DNA of 64,000 nucleotides from positions 2,030,501 to 2,094,500 of the forward strand of contig NZ_CP011387.1 in NCBI RefSeq assembly GCF_001644565.1, read 5' to 3'. Numbering within the stretch: the first letter of the stretch is position 1; each line of letters begins with the position of its first letter. Under the pieces are notes generated by a model that did no database searches, was not told the origin of the DNA, and worked only from the letters and a program-made list of their open reading frames with translations. Origin of the DNA: Deinococcus puniceus (GTDB lineage Bacteria > Deinococcota > Deinococci > Deinococcales > Deinococcaceae). Of this stretch, positions 48,317-57,336 are shown in pieces. A program made the translations under genes and the position numbers.

Positions 48317-50469
48317 GTCCAGTCAAAACAAAAACCGCCCCCGAACCGCGCTGGCTGCTGGCCCCGCCTGCCAGCCGGGAAGAACTGCTGGACGTGATGC
48401 GGGCTTGGCGCGTGTCTCCGCCGCTGGCACAGGTGCTGCATGGACGCGGCCTGACCCGCGAACTGCTTGACCCCCCGCTGACGCTGACGCCCAATCCGGC
48501 CCTGATAGAAGCAGCGCGGCGAATCGTGAAGGCGGTAGCCGCCAACAAACGCATCCGCATTCACGGCGATTACGACGCCGACGGCGTGACCGCCACAGCG
48601 ATTCTGGTGCTGGGGCTGCGGCAAGTCGGGGCCGATGTGCACGGTTTTATTCCGCACCGCCTGAACGAGGGCTACGGCGTGCATCCTGACCGGGTGGAGG
48701 AACACGCCGCCGCCGCCGACTTACTGGTCACGGTGGACTGCGGCGTCAGCAACGTGGAAGAAGTGCGGGCGCTGCTAGACAAGGGTGTAGACGTGATCGT
48801 GACCGACCACCACGCCCCCGGCAAGGAGTTTCCCGCGACGCTGGTGGTTCACCCGCAGCTGACGGGCGGCTACAACGGGGCGCTGCACAACCTGACCGGG
48901 GCAGGCGTGGCCTATCACCTGCTATGGGCCATTTATAACGAGTTGGGCCTGCCCGAACCCCGTTCCCTCACGGCTCTGGCGACGCTGGGCACGGTGGCCG
49001 ACGTGGCCCCCCTGATCGGAGAAAACCGGGCGCTGGTACGGGCGGGATTACAGGAATTGGAACGCACCACGCATCCCGGCCTGCGTGCCCTGATGGACAC
49101 CAAACAGGTGCGCCGCCCCACCGCCCGCGACGTGGCTTTTATCTTGGCCCCGCGCATCAATGCCGCTGGACGCTTGGGCGAGGCCGATATCGCGCTGCAA
49201 TTGCTGACCACCGACAGCCAGCATGAGGCGGCCACCCTCGCGGCGTATTTGGAAACGCGCAATGCAGACCGCCGCGTGCTGCAAGACAAGATGTTCGAGC
49301 AAGCACTGGCAATTGCCGACCCTTCGGAACCCGCGCTGGTGGTCACGCACGACGACTGGCACGCGGGCGTGATGGGCATCGTGGCTTCAAAATTGGTAGA
49401 GACGTATCACAAGCCCGTGTACATCATCGCGCAGGGCAAAGGCTCGGTGCGCAGCACACCGGGAATCAGCGCGGTACAGGGCCTGCGCGACAGCGAACAC
49501 TTGCTGAAACGCTACGGCGGGCATCCCGGCGCGGCGGGTTTTTCGATTGCGCCGGAAAACATCTCGGCCTTTCGTGACCGGATTCATGCGTATGCCCGGC
49601 AATTTCCGACGCCTGTGTCGACCTTTTTGCTTGATGCCCCCCTACCCACGCTGGGCGCGACGATGGACTTAGTGGCCGAGGCCGCCAGCTTCGAACCTTA
49701 CGGCGAAGGCCACCGCCCCCCGCTCTGGCACGTGCGCGACACCCTGACCGACACGCGCCTGGTGGGCAAACGCGGCGACAGCCTGCAATTCCGGGTGGGG
49801 CCGCTGAAGGGCGTGAAATACGGCGAAACCGACGCCACACCCGGAAGTCGCGACCTTGCCACACAATTGGTGCTGAACGAATTCCGGGGCAAAGTGAATT
49901 TGGAGTTGCACGGTCAGGCGTTGCGTCTGCCCGCGACTTTGGGGGTAGAACATCTGGACGCGGCGCACCTCTCCCCCACCCCGCGCCTAGACCCCAAACA
50001 AGCCATGCAGCACCTGAAATCCGGGGCCAGTGCCTATGCCGAGGGCGTGGTGGCCGAGTATTTGGGCGGCAACGTGCCAGGCCTGACCCTGACCCGTCCG
50101 GGCGACCCGCACCCTGGCGGCGAACTGATCCTGTACGCCCTGCCCACCGAATCCGATCTGCGGATGTGGGTCACAGCGGGGCGGGTGGCCTTCGCGTTTG
50201 GCCCCAAAACGCTGGCCGAACTGGAAGGCGCGCTGACCCGGCATCATCTGGCCCCGCCGCCGCCCAACCCGCTGCTAGACGCCACGCAGGACGACGCACA
50301 CCTAGAGAGCGCCGCCGACGCCTACCGCCGCTGGCAATGGGCGCACCACCACCGCACGCTGAACGATGATGGCTGGACGGCCAGTGTCCACGCCATGCTG
50401 GGATTGGAGGTTCCTGAAGTGGATAGGCCCGAAGCGGCGGAACATGTATTGGCTGTGGCCGACGACTAG
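48313..50469 (+). CDS. recJ: Single-stranded-DNA-specific exonuclease RecJ
   Basis: RecJ degrades single-stranded DNA 5' to 3' for RecFOR recombination. The 718-residue protein has DHH phosphoesterase motifs HGDYDADGVT (about 92), TVDCGVSN (about 145), VTDHHAPG (about 165) and TALATLGTVADVAPL, then the DHHA1 motif KRYGGHPGAAGF (about 400). An OB-fold and a C-terminal extension beyond 500 are typical of deinococcal RecJ. The start overlaps the LapA-type gene. Confidence 0.94.
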   Translation: MSPVKTKTAPEPRWLLAPPASREELLDVMRAWRVSPPLAQVLHGRGLTRELLDPPLTLTPNPALIEAARRIVKAVAANKRIRIHGDYDADGVTATAILVLGLRQVGADVHGFIPHRLNEGYGVHPDRVEEHAAAADLLVTVDCGVSNVEEVRALLDKGVDVIVTDHHAPGKEFPATLVVHPQLTGGYNGALHNLTGAGVAYHLLWAIYNELGLPEPRSLTALATLGTVADVAPLIGENRALVRAGLQELERTTHPGLRALMDTKQVRRPTARDVAFILAPRINAAGRLGEADIALQLLTTDSQHEAATLAAYLETRNADRRVLQDKMFEQALAIADPSEPALVVTHDDWHAGVMGIVASKLVETYHKPVYIIAQGKGSVRSTPGISAVQGLRDSEHLLKRYGGHPGAAGFSIAPENISAFRDRIHAYARQFPTPVSTFLLDAPLPTLGATMDLVAEAASFEPYGEGHRPPLWHVRDTLTDTRLVGKRGDSLQFRVGPLKGVKYGETDATPGSRDLATQLVLNEFRGKVNLELHGQALRLPATLGVEHLDAAHLSPTPRLDPKQAMQHLKSGASAYAEGVVAEYLGGNVPGLTLTRPGDPHPGGELILYALPTESDLRMWVTAGRVAFAFGPKTLAELEGALTRHHLAPPPPNPLLDATQDDAHLESAADAYRRWQWAHHHRTLNDDGWTASVHAMLGLEVPEVDRPEAAEHVLAVADD

Positions 50470-50500
50470 AACGGGCGACTTCTGAGAACAGCTCTTCCCC

Positions 50501-51316
50501 TCAGCGGAAGGTGTATACCCACTGTTCGTCGCTGATCTGACACCCATTCTTTTGCATGACCCGCAGCATGGCGGCATTGTCTGTATGGGTGGCCCCCGCG
50601 TACACATCCGCAAAGGCTTTGGCCCGGTGCATCAGCGCCAGTTGCAAGGCGCTACCCCGGCCTTGCCGCCGATAATCCCGGTGAACGCCGATCATTTGAA
50701 TGCTGGCCATGCCGGGTCGTGGCTCACAGACCATCCCCAGAGCCACGATGACGCCGTTCACTCTTTGCAGCAATCCGCCCACAGTGCTGCACGATTCGTA
50801 ATAATCGAGCTGGCCCTCTACAGTAAATTCGCCGTCCGAATGGATTAGAAATTCTGCCACTTCCTGCGTTGAGAGAATCTCTATTCCAACAGGTTCAAAT
50901 GCTTCAGGCTGGGGCAACGGCCTATCCAAGGGCGTGAGATGATGGAATGAATGCGACTGAACAGAGATGAATGGAGAATCAGCGGCAAAAGCGTGTGCCG
51001 AGTTTGACTTATTGATGATGATGAGAGCGGCGGCCTTATCGCCAACACCACTAGCCAGCTCGGTCAACACTTCAGCCTCTTCCAAAGTACTCAACACATC
51101 ATTGATATGTACGAACACTATTTTCTTCTGCCCGGCATTGGCAATGGAATACCCGCCGATACACTGACCGTCCCTAGACAACAACTTGGCACTTTCGGCA
51201 GCAACTTCACCCCGCTCAAAGCGCCCCCGGAACAGATCGGATGGTGCGGCGTCCATCTTCTTCACGCTGAGATACTCTTCGAGATTGGCGGTAGTTATAG
51301 AAGCGAGTGTAAGCAT
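50501..51316 (-). CDS. GNAT-family N-acetyltransferase with N-terminal extension
   Basis: The C-terminal 130 residues have GNAT character: IQMIGVHRDYRRQGRGSALQLAL (about residue 205) and DNAAMLRVMQKNGCQI. The first half resembles a second, degenerate GNAT-like lobe without a clear acetyl-CoA loop, giving 271 residues in total. Base composition is somewhat AT-richer than in the surrounding genes. It stands alone, convergent with recJ. Substrate unknown. The 132 nt after it (51317-51448) hold nothing that I can identify. Confidence 0.78.
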   Translation of the reverse strand: MLTLASITTANLEEYLSVKKMDAAPSDLFRGRFERGEVAAESAKLLSRDGQCIGGYSIANAGQKKIVFVHINDVLSTLEEAEVLTELASGVGDKAAALIIINKSNSAHAFAADSPFISVQSHSFHHLTPLDRPLPQPEAFEPVGIEILSTQEVAEFLIHSDGEFTVEGQLDYYESCSTVGGLLQRVNGVIVALGMVCEPRPGMASIQMIGVHRDYRRQGRGSALQLALMHRAKAFADVYAGATHTDNAAMLRVMQKNGCQISDEQWVYTFR

Positions 51317-51448
51317 GGAACTCCAACAGTCAGACGACCGCAGGCAATCTGATCCAAATTGAGGGCGAAGTGAGCAATCAACTCCACGAGCAATGAAGTT
51401 GCCGCCTAACTGGCATCCTAGCTGAATTAAGCTGGCCTACCTCCACGC

Positions 51449-51994
51449 CTAACTCAAAGAAATCGGCGCTTGAGGCGTGCAGCACCCGCTTTCAGGGGCG
51501 CAGTCAGCCTCAGCCGCCTTGTCTGCGGGCAGTCCACACGCCTCGCCCGCTTTGCACTGCACACCCGGCGTGTGCAGATGCACGATCATTCGCTCTGGCA
51601 ACATTTCAGTGTGGGTGACGTGGTATTGCAGGGCGGGCGTGTAGCTGTTGCCGTATTCGAACCGCACCTCGGCGGCGTCCTGCACAGGCAACCGCTTGGC
51701 AGCGCGATCATAAATAGCCAAGAACTTGCGGTTGGTCATAAATCCGGCTTCCGCTTCCTCGGCAGAGCCGTCCATCAGCTGAATCACCGTTTCGCGCCAC
51801 GCCGTCGCCTTGCCGCCGCAGTCCATCGCCTCGATAGTCACAGCCTTGACTTCGGTGACGTGGTAGCCCGCAGGCACCAGCACCGCGCCGTGCAGATGGA
51901 ATTCCAGCGGGCGCTGATCGGTGCCGCGTAGGGCCGACAGGAAGGCGAGGGTAGAAGTCTAGGCGGCGAGGCCGGGAAGCGTTTGAAGGGTCAT
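51449..51994 (-). pseudogene. DUF6428-type ars-operon gene interrupted by in-frame TAG
   Basis: From ATG 51994 (GGAG 8 nt upstream) the frame reads MTLQTLPGLAA, then TAG (51961-51959), then continues in the same frame with [12 protein letters not shown] to [20 protein letters not shown] and on to 51449. The remainder has the family pattern [19 protein letters not shown] and a C-terminal cysteine cluster ([17 protein letters not shown]) typical of DUF6428 proteins linked to arsenic operons. A protein of 144 residues could restart at the GTG at 51883. Either the gene is broken by an amber codon, or a sequencing error occurs there. Role unknown even in intact homologues. Confidence 0.7.
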
Positions 51995-52094
51995 GAGCTG
52001 TCTCCTGTGGAGCAATAGAGTGCGTGTAGGAGAGACATATTTGGCTGAGTACACGGCCAGCGGCGGCAGGGGCTTCGATTCGAAAGCAGCGACA

Positions 52095-52780
52095 TCAGCG
52101 CCCTTCCCCTATGAGCGCGAATTCCTGGGCCTGATGGGACTTGGTTTCAATCGGTTCGCTGGGACTCAGGAAGTGGTTGGCCGCCACTGCAAGGGCCGCG
52201 CCCAACAGCGGAGCCGCCCAGTACAGCCAATGCGCCGTCCAGATGCCGCTGGCGAGTGCCGGGCCAAAACTGCGGGCCGGATTCATGCTGGCCCCGGTGA
52301 TCGGGCCGCCCATCATGGCTTCGAGCGCCACCACGCCGCCCACCACCCACGGCAACCCGGAGCGCAGGGCGACGAGCAAGAGGAAAAAGGTCAGGACAGT
52401 TTCGAGCGCGAAAGCTTGACCCACGCTTCTGGCGGGCACAGTCACGCCCACATTGCCCTCCACGCCGAACAGGCCAGCAAAACAAAAGCCGCCGAAGCCG
52501 CGCCCATCCGTTGGGCCAGCACATACGGCACGGCGCGGTTCAGTGGGAATTTGCCCGCCAGCACCAGCGCAAAAGTCGCTGCCGGGTTGATGTGTGCGCC
52601 GCTGATGGGGGCAAGTGCGGCAATGACGGTGGCGACAGTCAGGCCGAAGACCAAGGCCACCCCCGCATGTCCGAGCGCTCCCGTTTGCGCCTGCACCACC
52701 GCCGCGCCGGGGCCGAAAAACACCAGCGCAAAGGTGCCGATGCCTTCGGCGGCGAGGGCACGCGGCAGGAGAACACCCAC
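52095..52780 (-). pseudogene. Aquaporin (AqpS/AqpZ-like) with a frameshift
   Basis: Two overlapping open frames together encode one aquaporin of about 227 residues. The first (start GTG 52780) carries the first NPA motif (SGAHINPAATF) and stops at 52442. The second frame continues with NVGVTVPARSVGQAF and the second NPA motif (SMNPARSFGPAL). A one-base deletion near 52472-52476 accounts for the shift. The gene follows arsC directly. In Sinorhizobium an aquaporin in this position (AqpS) lets arsenite leave the cell after ArsC reduction. As it stands the protein would be truncated and likely inactive, unless the base is a sequencing error. Confidence 0.8.
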
Positions 52781-53242
<462 letters not shown>

Positions 53243-53249
53243 GTCCCGC

Positions 53250-53573
53250 TTAGCATATCGAATTATTTTGATGCGTCAAGTGGACGGGTTGGGCAAATAA
53301 TTCGGTGAGAAGAGAGCCGCTCAAGCTGAACAGGGCTTCTTGCCGCAGGATGTAATACATATTCTTGCCGCGCTGCTCGGCCCGCACCAACTCGGCGTCA
53401 CGCAGAATACCCAGATGGTAAGACACCTTCGATTGGGGCAGACTGAGCAGGGCTTCTAGGTCACAGACACATCGTTCGCCCCCTGCCAAATACCGCACCA
53501 GATCAAAGCGGATCTCGTGCGATAAGGCTTTGATCTGGTCAAGGACAGTGGGAGCGGCAACAGCAGTGGTCAT
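53250..53573 (-). CDS. arsR: ArsR-family arsenic-responsive repressor
   Basis: The 107-residue winged-helix repressor carries the As(III)-sensing motif ERCVCDLEAL (Cys-Val-Cys at about residue 34) in helix 3, followed by the recognition helix LPQSKVSYHLGILRDAELV. Arsenite binding releases the operator. It is first in arsR-arsC-aquaporin-DUF6428. Two ATC/TTGA-type inverted repeats, in the promoter (53587-53600) and in its own 3' end (53257-53272), are candidate operators. Confidence 0.92.
   Translation of the reverse strand: MTTAVAAPTVLDQIKALSHEIRFDLVRYLAGGERCVCDLEALLSLPQSKVSYHLGILRDAELVRAEQRGKNMYYILRQEALFSLSGSLLTELFAQPVHLTHQNNSIC
53257..53272. promoter_or_regulatory. AT-rich inverted repeat at the arsR-arsC junction
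   Basis: ATCGAATTATTTTGAT is an imperfect palindrome in the last codons of arsR, 15-30 nt before the arsC ATG. The ATCAA-type half-site resembles known ArsR operators, so it could give arsC a second, regulated start. Weak evidence. Confidence 0.35.
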
Positions 53574-53586
53574 CCACCTATTCTAA

Positions 53587-53600
53587 TTGATGGGCTTCAA
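53587..53600. promoter_or_regulatory. Candidate ArsR operator in the ars promoter
   Basis: TTGATGGGCTTCAA is a TTGA-N6-TCAA inverted repeat 14-27 nt upstream of the arsR ATG, overlapping a probable TAGAAT -10 region. Confidence 0.4.
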
Positions 53601-53628
53601 GAACACACAGCTAGTTAATGGGTTGGAT

Positions 53629-54681
53629 TTACTGCTCGTCCTCATCCACATCTTCGTCAAAGTCTTCCCCATCAAAGTCCTCGCCGTCGTCCAACTCCGC
53701 CAAGTCGGAGTCATCATCGCGCCAGTCCTTGATGATCGGCGTGCGGCGCACATCTTCGCGGGGGGCGTTCAGGGTGTCCTCGGCGGCCTCGCCACTCAGG
53801 ACGGCCTGAGCGCGGCGCAAAATCGCGAGGTCATTGGGGGACTGCTCGTAGCGTTCTGCTAGGTACGCGGCCACCCACGCGCCGAAGTACCACAGGCCCA
53901 ACTGCGCCGCGTACCCGCCTATTTCCTCCTGAAAGTACGGCACATGCACGACTTCATCGATGCGCGATTCCAAGATTTCGCGGGCCACCAGCAAGGCAGG
54001 ATCGGCGTCGCCCAGCAGCAGCGCGATTTTGCCGTCGCCCTTTTCATGCTGGGCCTCGAACGCGCCCGTGACGAAGGGCAGCGGATCACCCATAACCGGA
54101 ATACTCAGCGTTTTGCCGATACGGGCCAGCAAGGTCTGCCACGCCTGCGGGAGCACCTCGGCGTCGGGCGCGGCCAGCAAGAGTGGCGTGCGGCCCCACA
54201 AACTCCACGCCAAATCGCGGGCGGGATTGTCCTGCTCCACGCTGGGGGCGCAGCGGTAGGCCAGATCGGTGAGGAGCGCGTCGGCGGCCTGCGCCTGCTC
54301 GCCGTGCCCGGTGGCGTGGGCCAGAAACTGGGCAAAATGGTACGTGGCGAGTGGGCCGCCCGGCACCAGCACGTCTATTTCGCTGGCGCTGCCGCCCGTG
54401 CTGACGCGGCGAACCTTTGCCCCCGCAACTTCGGCCAGTTCGGCAAAGGTGCGGGCGGCGTCTCCGGCGTCGGCGCTGTCCAGCACGAATTGCGTACCCG
54501 TGCGGGTAAAGTTGACGGCCACCAAGGTTTCGGCCAATTGCACGGCCAGCGTGCCCTCACCGACGCCGACAATGGCGTGCGGGCCTTCTTCAGGGCGGGT
54601 GGGGCCAGCGTAACTGCCGGGCAAGCGGGCCAGCAGCGCAAACAAGTCGCTGGCGGGAGCAGGAGCAGGAGGGATGGTCAT
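53629..54681 (-). CDS. SIS-domain sugar isomerase-like protein with acidic tail
   Basis: The 350-residue protein resembles the bacterial phosphoglucose/phosphomannose isomerase (bifunctional PGI/PMI) SIS family: an N-terminal HAIVGVGEGTLAVQLAE segment, GPLATYHFAQFLAHATGHGEQ and a C-terminal IGGYAAQLGLWYFGAWVAAYLAER. A canonical SIS sugar-phosphate pocket is hard to place. The last 30 residues are almost all Asp and Glu (DDDSDLAELDDGEDFDGEDF). Start ATG 54681 with AGGCGGT upstream; a longer reading from 54741 is less likely. Activity unproven. Confidence 0.7.
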   Translation of the reverse strand: MTIPPAPAPASDLFALLARLPGSYAGPTRPEEGPHAIVGVGEGTLAVQLAETLVAVNFTRTGTQFVLDSADAGDAARTFAELAEVAGAKVRRVSTGGSASEIDVLVPGGPLATYHFAQFLAHATGHGEQAQAADALLTDLAYRCAPSVEQDNPARDLAWSLWGRTPLLLAAPDAEVLPQAWQTLLARIGKTLSIPVMGDPLPFVTGAFEAQHEKGDGKIALLLGDADPALLVAREILESRIDEVVHVPYFQEEIGGYAAQLGLWYFGAWVAAYLAERYEQSPNDLAILRRAQAVLSGEAAEDTLNAPREDVRRTPIIKDWRDDDSDLAELDDGEDFDGEDFDEDVDEDEQ

Positions 54682-54976
54682 ACCGCCTAGCGTACATGGC
54701 GTAAGCACTCTGGGTGAGGCGGCGCTCTGGGGGAGGCGCACCAGCAGTCCGGCCAGAGTCTCGGCGGCGCAAAGGCAACCAAAAACACCGTTCAGAACAG
54801 AGATTCTGCCTTCACGCCCCTTTAACCTTGCGTGCTAGAATCCTGCCCGTGTCCTTCTCGTCTCATCCCAATTCCAGCAGCCAACAGTCTGCAAAAGGCG
54901 TTGCTGGAAGCCGCCCAAACAGAAACGCCGCCTCTTGGGGCGACGTGACTGGCTTACCGATTGACCTGCTCTTGGA

Positions 54977-55053
<77 letters not shown>

Positions 55054-55120
55054 CCGCACAGATTCCGAACCGGAACCCACAAAGCTCAGGTAAAGTAGCA
55101 CTTTGCATGAAGGAGATCAA

Positions 55121-57064
55121 GTGAAGAACAAGAAGTTCGTGAACGTCCTGCTGGGCGTTCTGGCATTGATGTTGGTGGTGGGCATGGCTTACCAGTTCAC
55201 GCCGAACCTCGGCAGCCTCTTTAACCGCCAGACCGGAACACCCGCCCTGAAAGTGAACGGCGAAACCGTGACGGTAGAAGACCTCGAAGCCCTGCGGCGC
55301 GGCAATCCTGTGCTGAGCAGCGCTGACAGCGGGCTGCTGGGCGACGATTTCAAGACCTACGTAGTGGCCCAGAAAGCTCGTCAGGTGCTGTACATTCAGG
55401 CCGCCAAAGACATTGACGTGAGCCGGAACGACGTGAATGCCGAAGTGACCAAAGTGCGCGAGCAGAACAACCTGACCGACAACAAGGCCTGGACGGACGC
55501 TCTGCAAGGCGCGGGCCTGACCGACGCGGCCTTCCGCAAGCAGGTACGCGACGGCCTCGCCGTGCAGCGCAAGGTGGATTCCATCAAGGCCACCGCCGCG
55601 CCCGCCACCGACGCCGAAGCGCAGCTGTACTACACGCTGAATAAGGACAACTTTGTCAGCGACGCCCGGATCGTGGGCCGTCAGATCGTGGTAGCCGACG
55701 AGGCCAAGGCCAAGAGCCTGCTGGCACAGGTGAAGGCGGGCGGCGACTTTGCAGCGCTGGCCACCGCCAACAGCACCGAAAACAAAGACCGGGGCGGCGC
55801 ACTCGGCCCGCTGGAAAACGGCGCTCCCCGCCCGGTGGCGCAGGTGGCCTTGCCCGCAGAAGTCGGCACGGCGGCCTTCGCGCTCACCGAGGGCGGCGTC
55901 ACCGACGTGATCAAGAGCGGCGGCAAGTTTTACATCGTGAAGGTGGAGAAGTTCCTCGCGCCCGCGCCCAAGCCGTTTGCCGACGCCAAAACCGACGTGC
56001 TGACCGCTGTGAACGAGCAGAAGAAGAACGCCGCCGTAGAAGTGTGGGGCGACAAGCTGGCCGCCGACATGAAGATCGAATACATCGATCTGAACTGGAA
56101 GGCCGAAGACCCCACCGTAGCGAAAGTCTCGGGCCAGAACATTCCCTACTCGGAAGTGATCGGGCAAGTGGTGGGCAACGAGCAATTTACTGGCCTGCTG
56201 CAACAGGTGCCCGCCGAACAGGCCGCGCAACTGGTGAACGGCATTCTGAAACCGCAAGTCGTGCAGAGCCTGATTCAGGGTTACGCCGCCCGCACAGTGG
56301 CGCAGGATCAGAAACTGGCGTTGGTGGGCACCCGCCCGGAATTGGCCGCCGCCCTCGCCGCCTACGGTGCGCGTGACGTGCAAGTGACCGACAGCGACGT
56401 GCAGAAGTACTACCAAGAGAACCTTGAGCAGTTTAAAACCCCGGCCAGCGGCACCGTGACCGAGGCCAGCTTTAAGGACAGGGCGCAGGCTGTGGCCTTC
56501 CGCAACAGCTGGACAGGCGGCAACTTTACGCAGGCCGCCACCAAAGCGGGCGGTACCGTCAGCGAGCGCGGAGCCGTGACGGGCGGCGACGGCAAACTGG
56601 GCGAGGAACTGAACGCCGCCGTGTTTACCGCCACCACCCTGAAAACTGCCGGAGATGGCAGCCTGACCGACGTGGTGCAAGTCGGCACGCGCTACTCGGT
56701 GGCCTACGTGGCTGATCTGAAACGCGCCACCACCCAGCCCCTGAGCGCCGTGCGTGCCCAAATAGAGCAACAGGTGTTGGGCACCAAAAAGAATGAAGTC
56801 GGCACGGCATTTGTCGCCAAGCAAGTCGCCGCTCTGAAGCCCACCGACAACCTGAAGACCGTTCTGGCCGCGCAGGAAAAGCGTGTGACAGCAGCCGCGC
56901 CCAAGCCCACGACTCCGGCCACGCCCACTCCGGGCACGCCTGCAACCCCGGCAACGGGTTCGGACACTCCGGCGACGGGCACCCCCGCAACGCCCGCCAC
57001 CGACACCCCAGCGACGGAAACGCCCGCTCCGGAAACTCCGGCGACACCCGCAGAAACGCCTTAA
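55121..57064 (+). CDS. Membrane-anchored parvulin-type peptidyl-prolyl isomerase/chaperone
   Basis: The 647-residue protein has an N-terminal signal anchor (VLLGVLALMLVVGMAYQF) and a SurA_N/PpiD-like helical region (about 35-165). A parvulin domain follows (about 175-275, RIVGRQIVVADEAKAKSLL and GGALGPLENGAPRP). A second rotamase-like repeat lies at about 430-560 (with GAVTGGDGKLGEEL). The last 70 residues are low-complexity TPATPTPGTP repeats rich in Thr and Pro. It likely folds exported proteins. Start is GTG 55121 with AGGAGA 5 nt upstream; an in-frame TTG at 55103 lacks a site. Confidence 0.88.
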   Translation: MKNKKFVNVLLGVLALMLVVGMAYQFTPNLGSLFNRQTGTPALKVNGETVTVEDLEALRRGNPVLSSADSGLLGDDFKTYVVAQKARQVLYIQAAKDIDVSRNDVNAEVTKVREQNNLTDNKAWTDALQGAGLTDAAFRKQVRDGLAVQRKVDSIKATAAPATDAEAQLYYTLNKDNFVSDARIVGRQIVVADEAKAKSLLAQVKAGGDFAALATANSTENKDRGGALGPLENGAPRPVAQVALPAEVGTAAFALTEGGVTDVIKSGGKFYIVKVEKFLAPAPKPFADAKTDVLTAVNEQKKNAAVEVWGDKLAADMKIEYIDLNWKAEDPTVAKVSGQNIPYSEVIGQVVGNEQFTGLLQQVPAEQAAQLVNGILKPQVVQSLIQGYAARTVAQDQKLALVGTRPELAAALAAYGARDVQVTDSDVQKYYQENLEQFKTPASGTVTEASFKDRAQAVAFRNSWTGGNFTQAATKAGGTVSERGAVTGGDGKLGEELNAAVFTATTLKTAGDGSLTDVVQVGTRYSVAYVADLKRATTQPLSAVRAQIEQQVLGTKKNEVGTAFVAKQVAALKPTDNLKTVLAAQEKRVTAAAPKPTTPATPTPGTPATPATGSDTPATGTPATPATDTPATETPAPETPATPAETP

Positions 57065-57083
57065 TCCTCTCCCCTTCCGATCT

Positions 57084-57116
57084 GGGCGGCCCGCATGATG
57101 GGGCCGCCCGATTTTT
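57084..57116 (+). terminator. Rho-independent terminator of the parvulin gene
   Basis: GGGCGGCCC (57084-57092) pairs with GGGCCGCCC (57101-57109), then ATTTTT. It lies 20 nt past the stop. Confidence 0.88.
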
Positions 57117-57124
57117 GGTCAGAG

Positions 57125-57240
57125 TTTGGATAACCCCCCTGTTGCTGACGCAATGCCCCCCTGAGAGGGGACTCAACATCTTTTGCGCTCCCCTCTCAGC
57201 GGGGCTGGCTGCGAAGCAGACTGGAGGGTTCTGTCCGCAA
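57125..57240 (+). repeat. Family-1 palindromic element, copy H
   Basis: AACCCCCCTGTTGCTGACGC, arms CCCCTGAGAGGGG and CTCCCCTCTCAGCGGGG, hairpin CTGCGAAGCAG and GGAGGGTTCTGTCC. It lies between the parvulin terminator and trpS, with 97 nt of unremarkable leader after it. Confidence 0.75.
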
Positions 57241-57336
57241 TCGTCACTCAGATCAGCAAAAAAGTGACCGACTTCCGCCTCTGCGCCATTCGGCCCACGC
57301 CTCAGCTTGCCCCGGCCCGCTAGAATTGCCGACACT

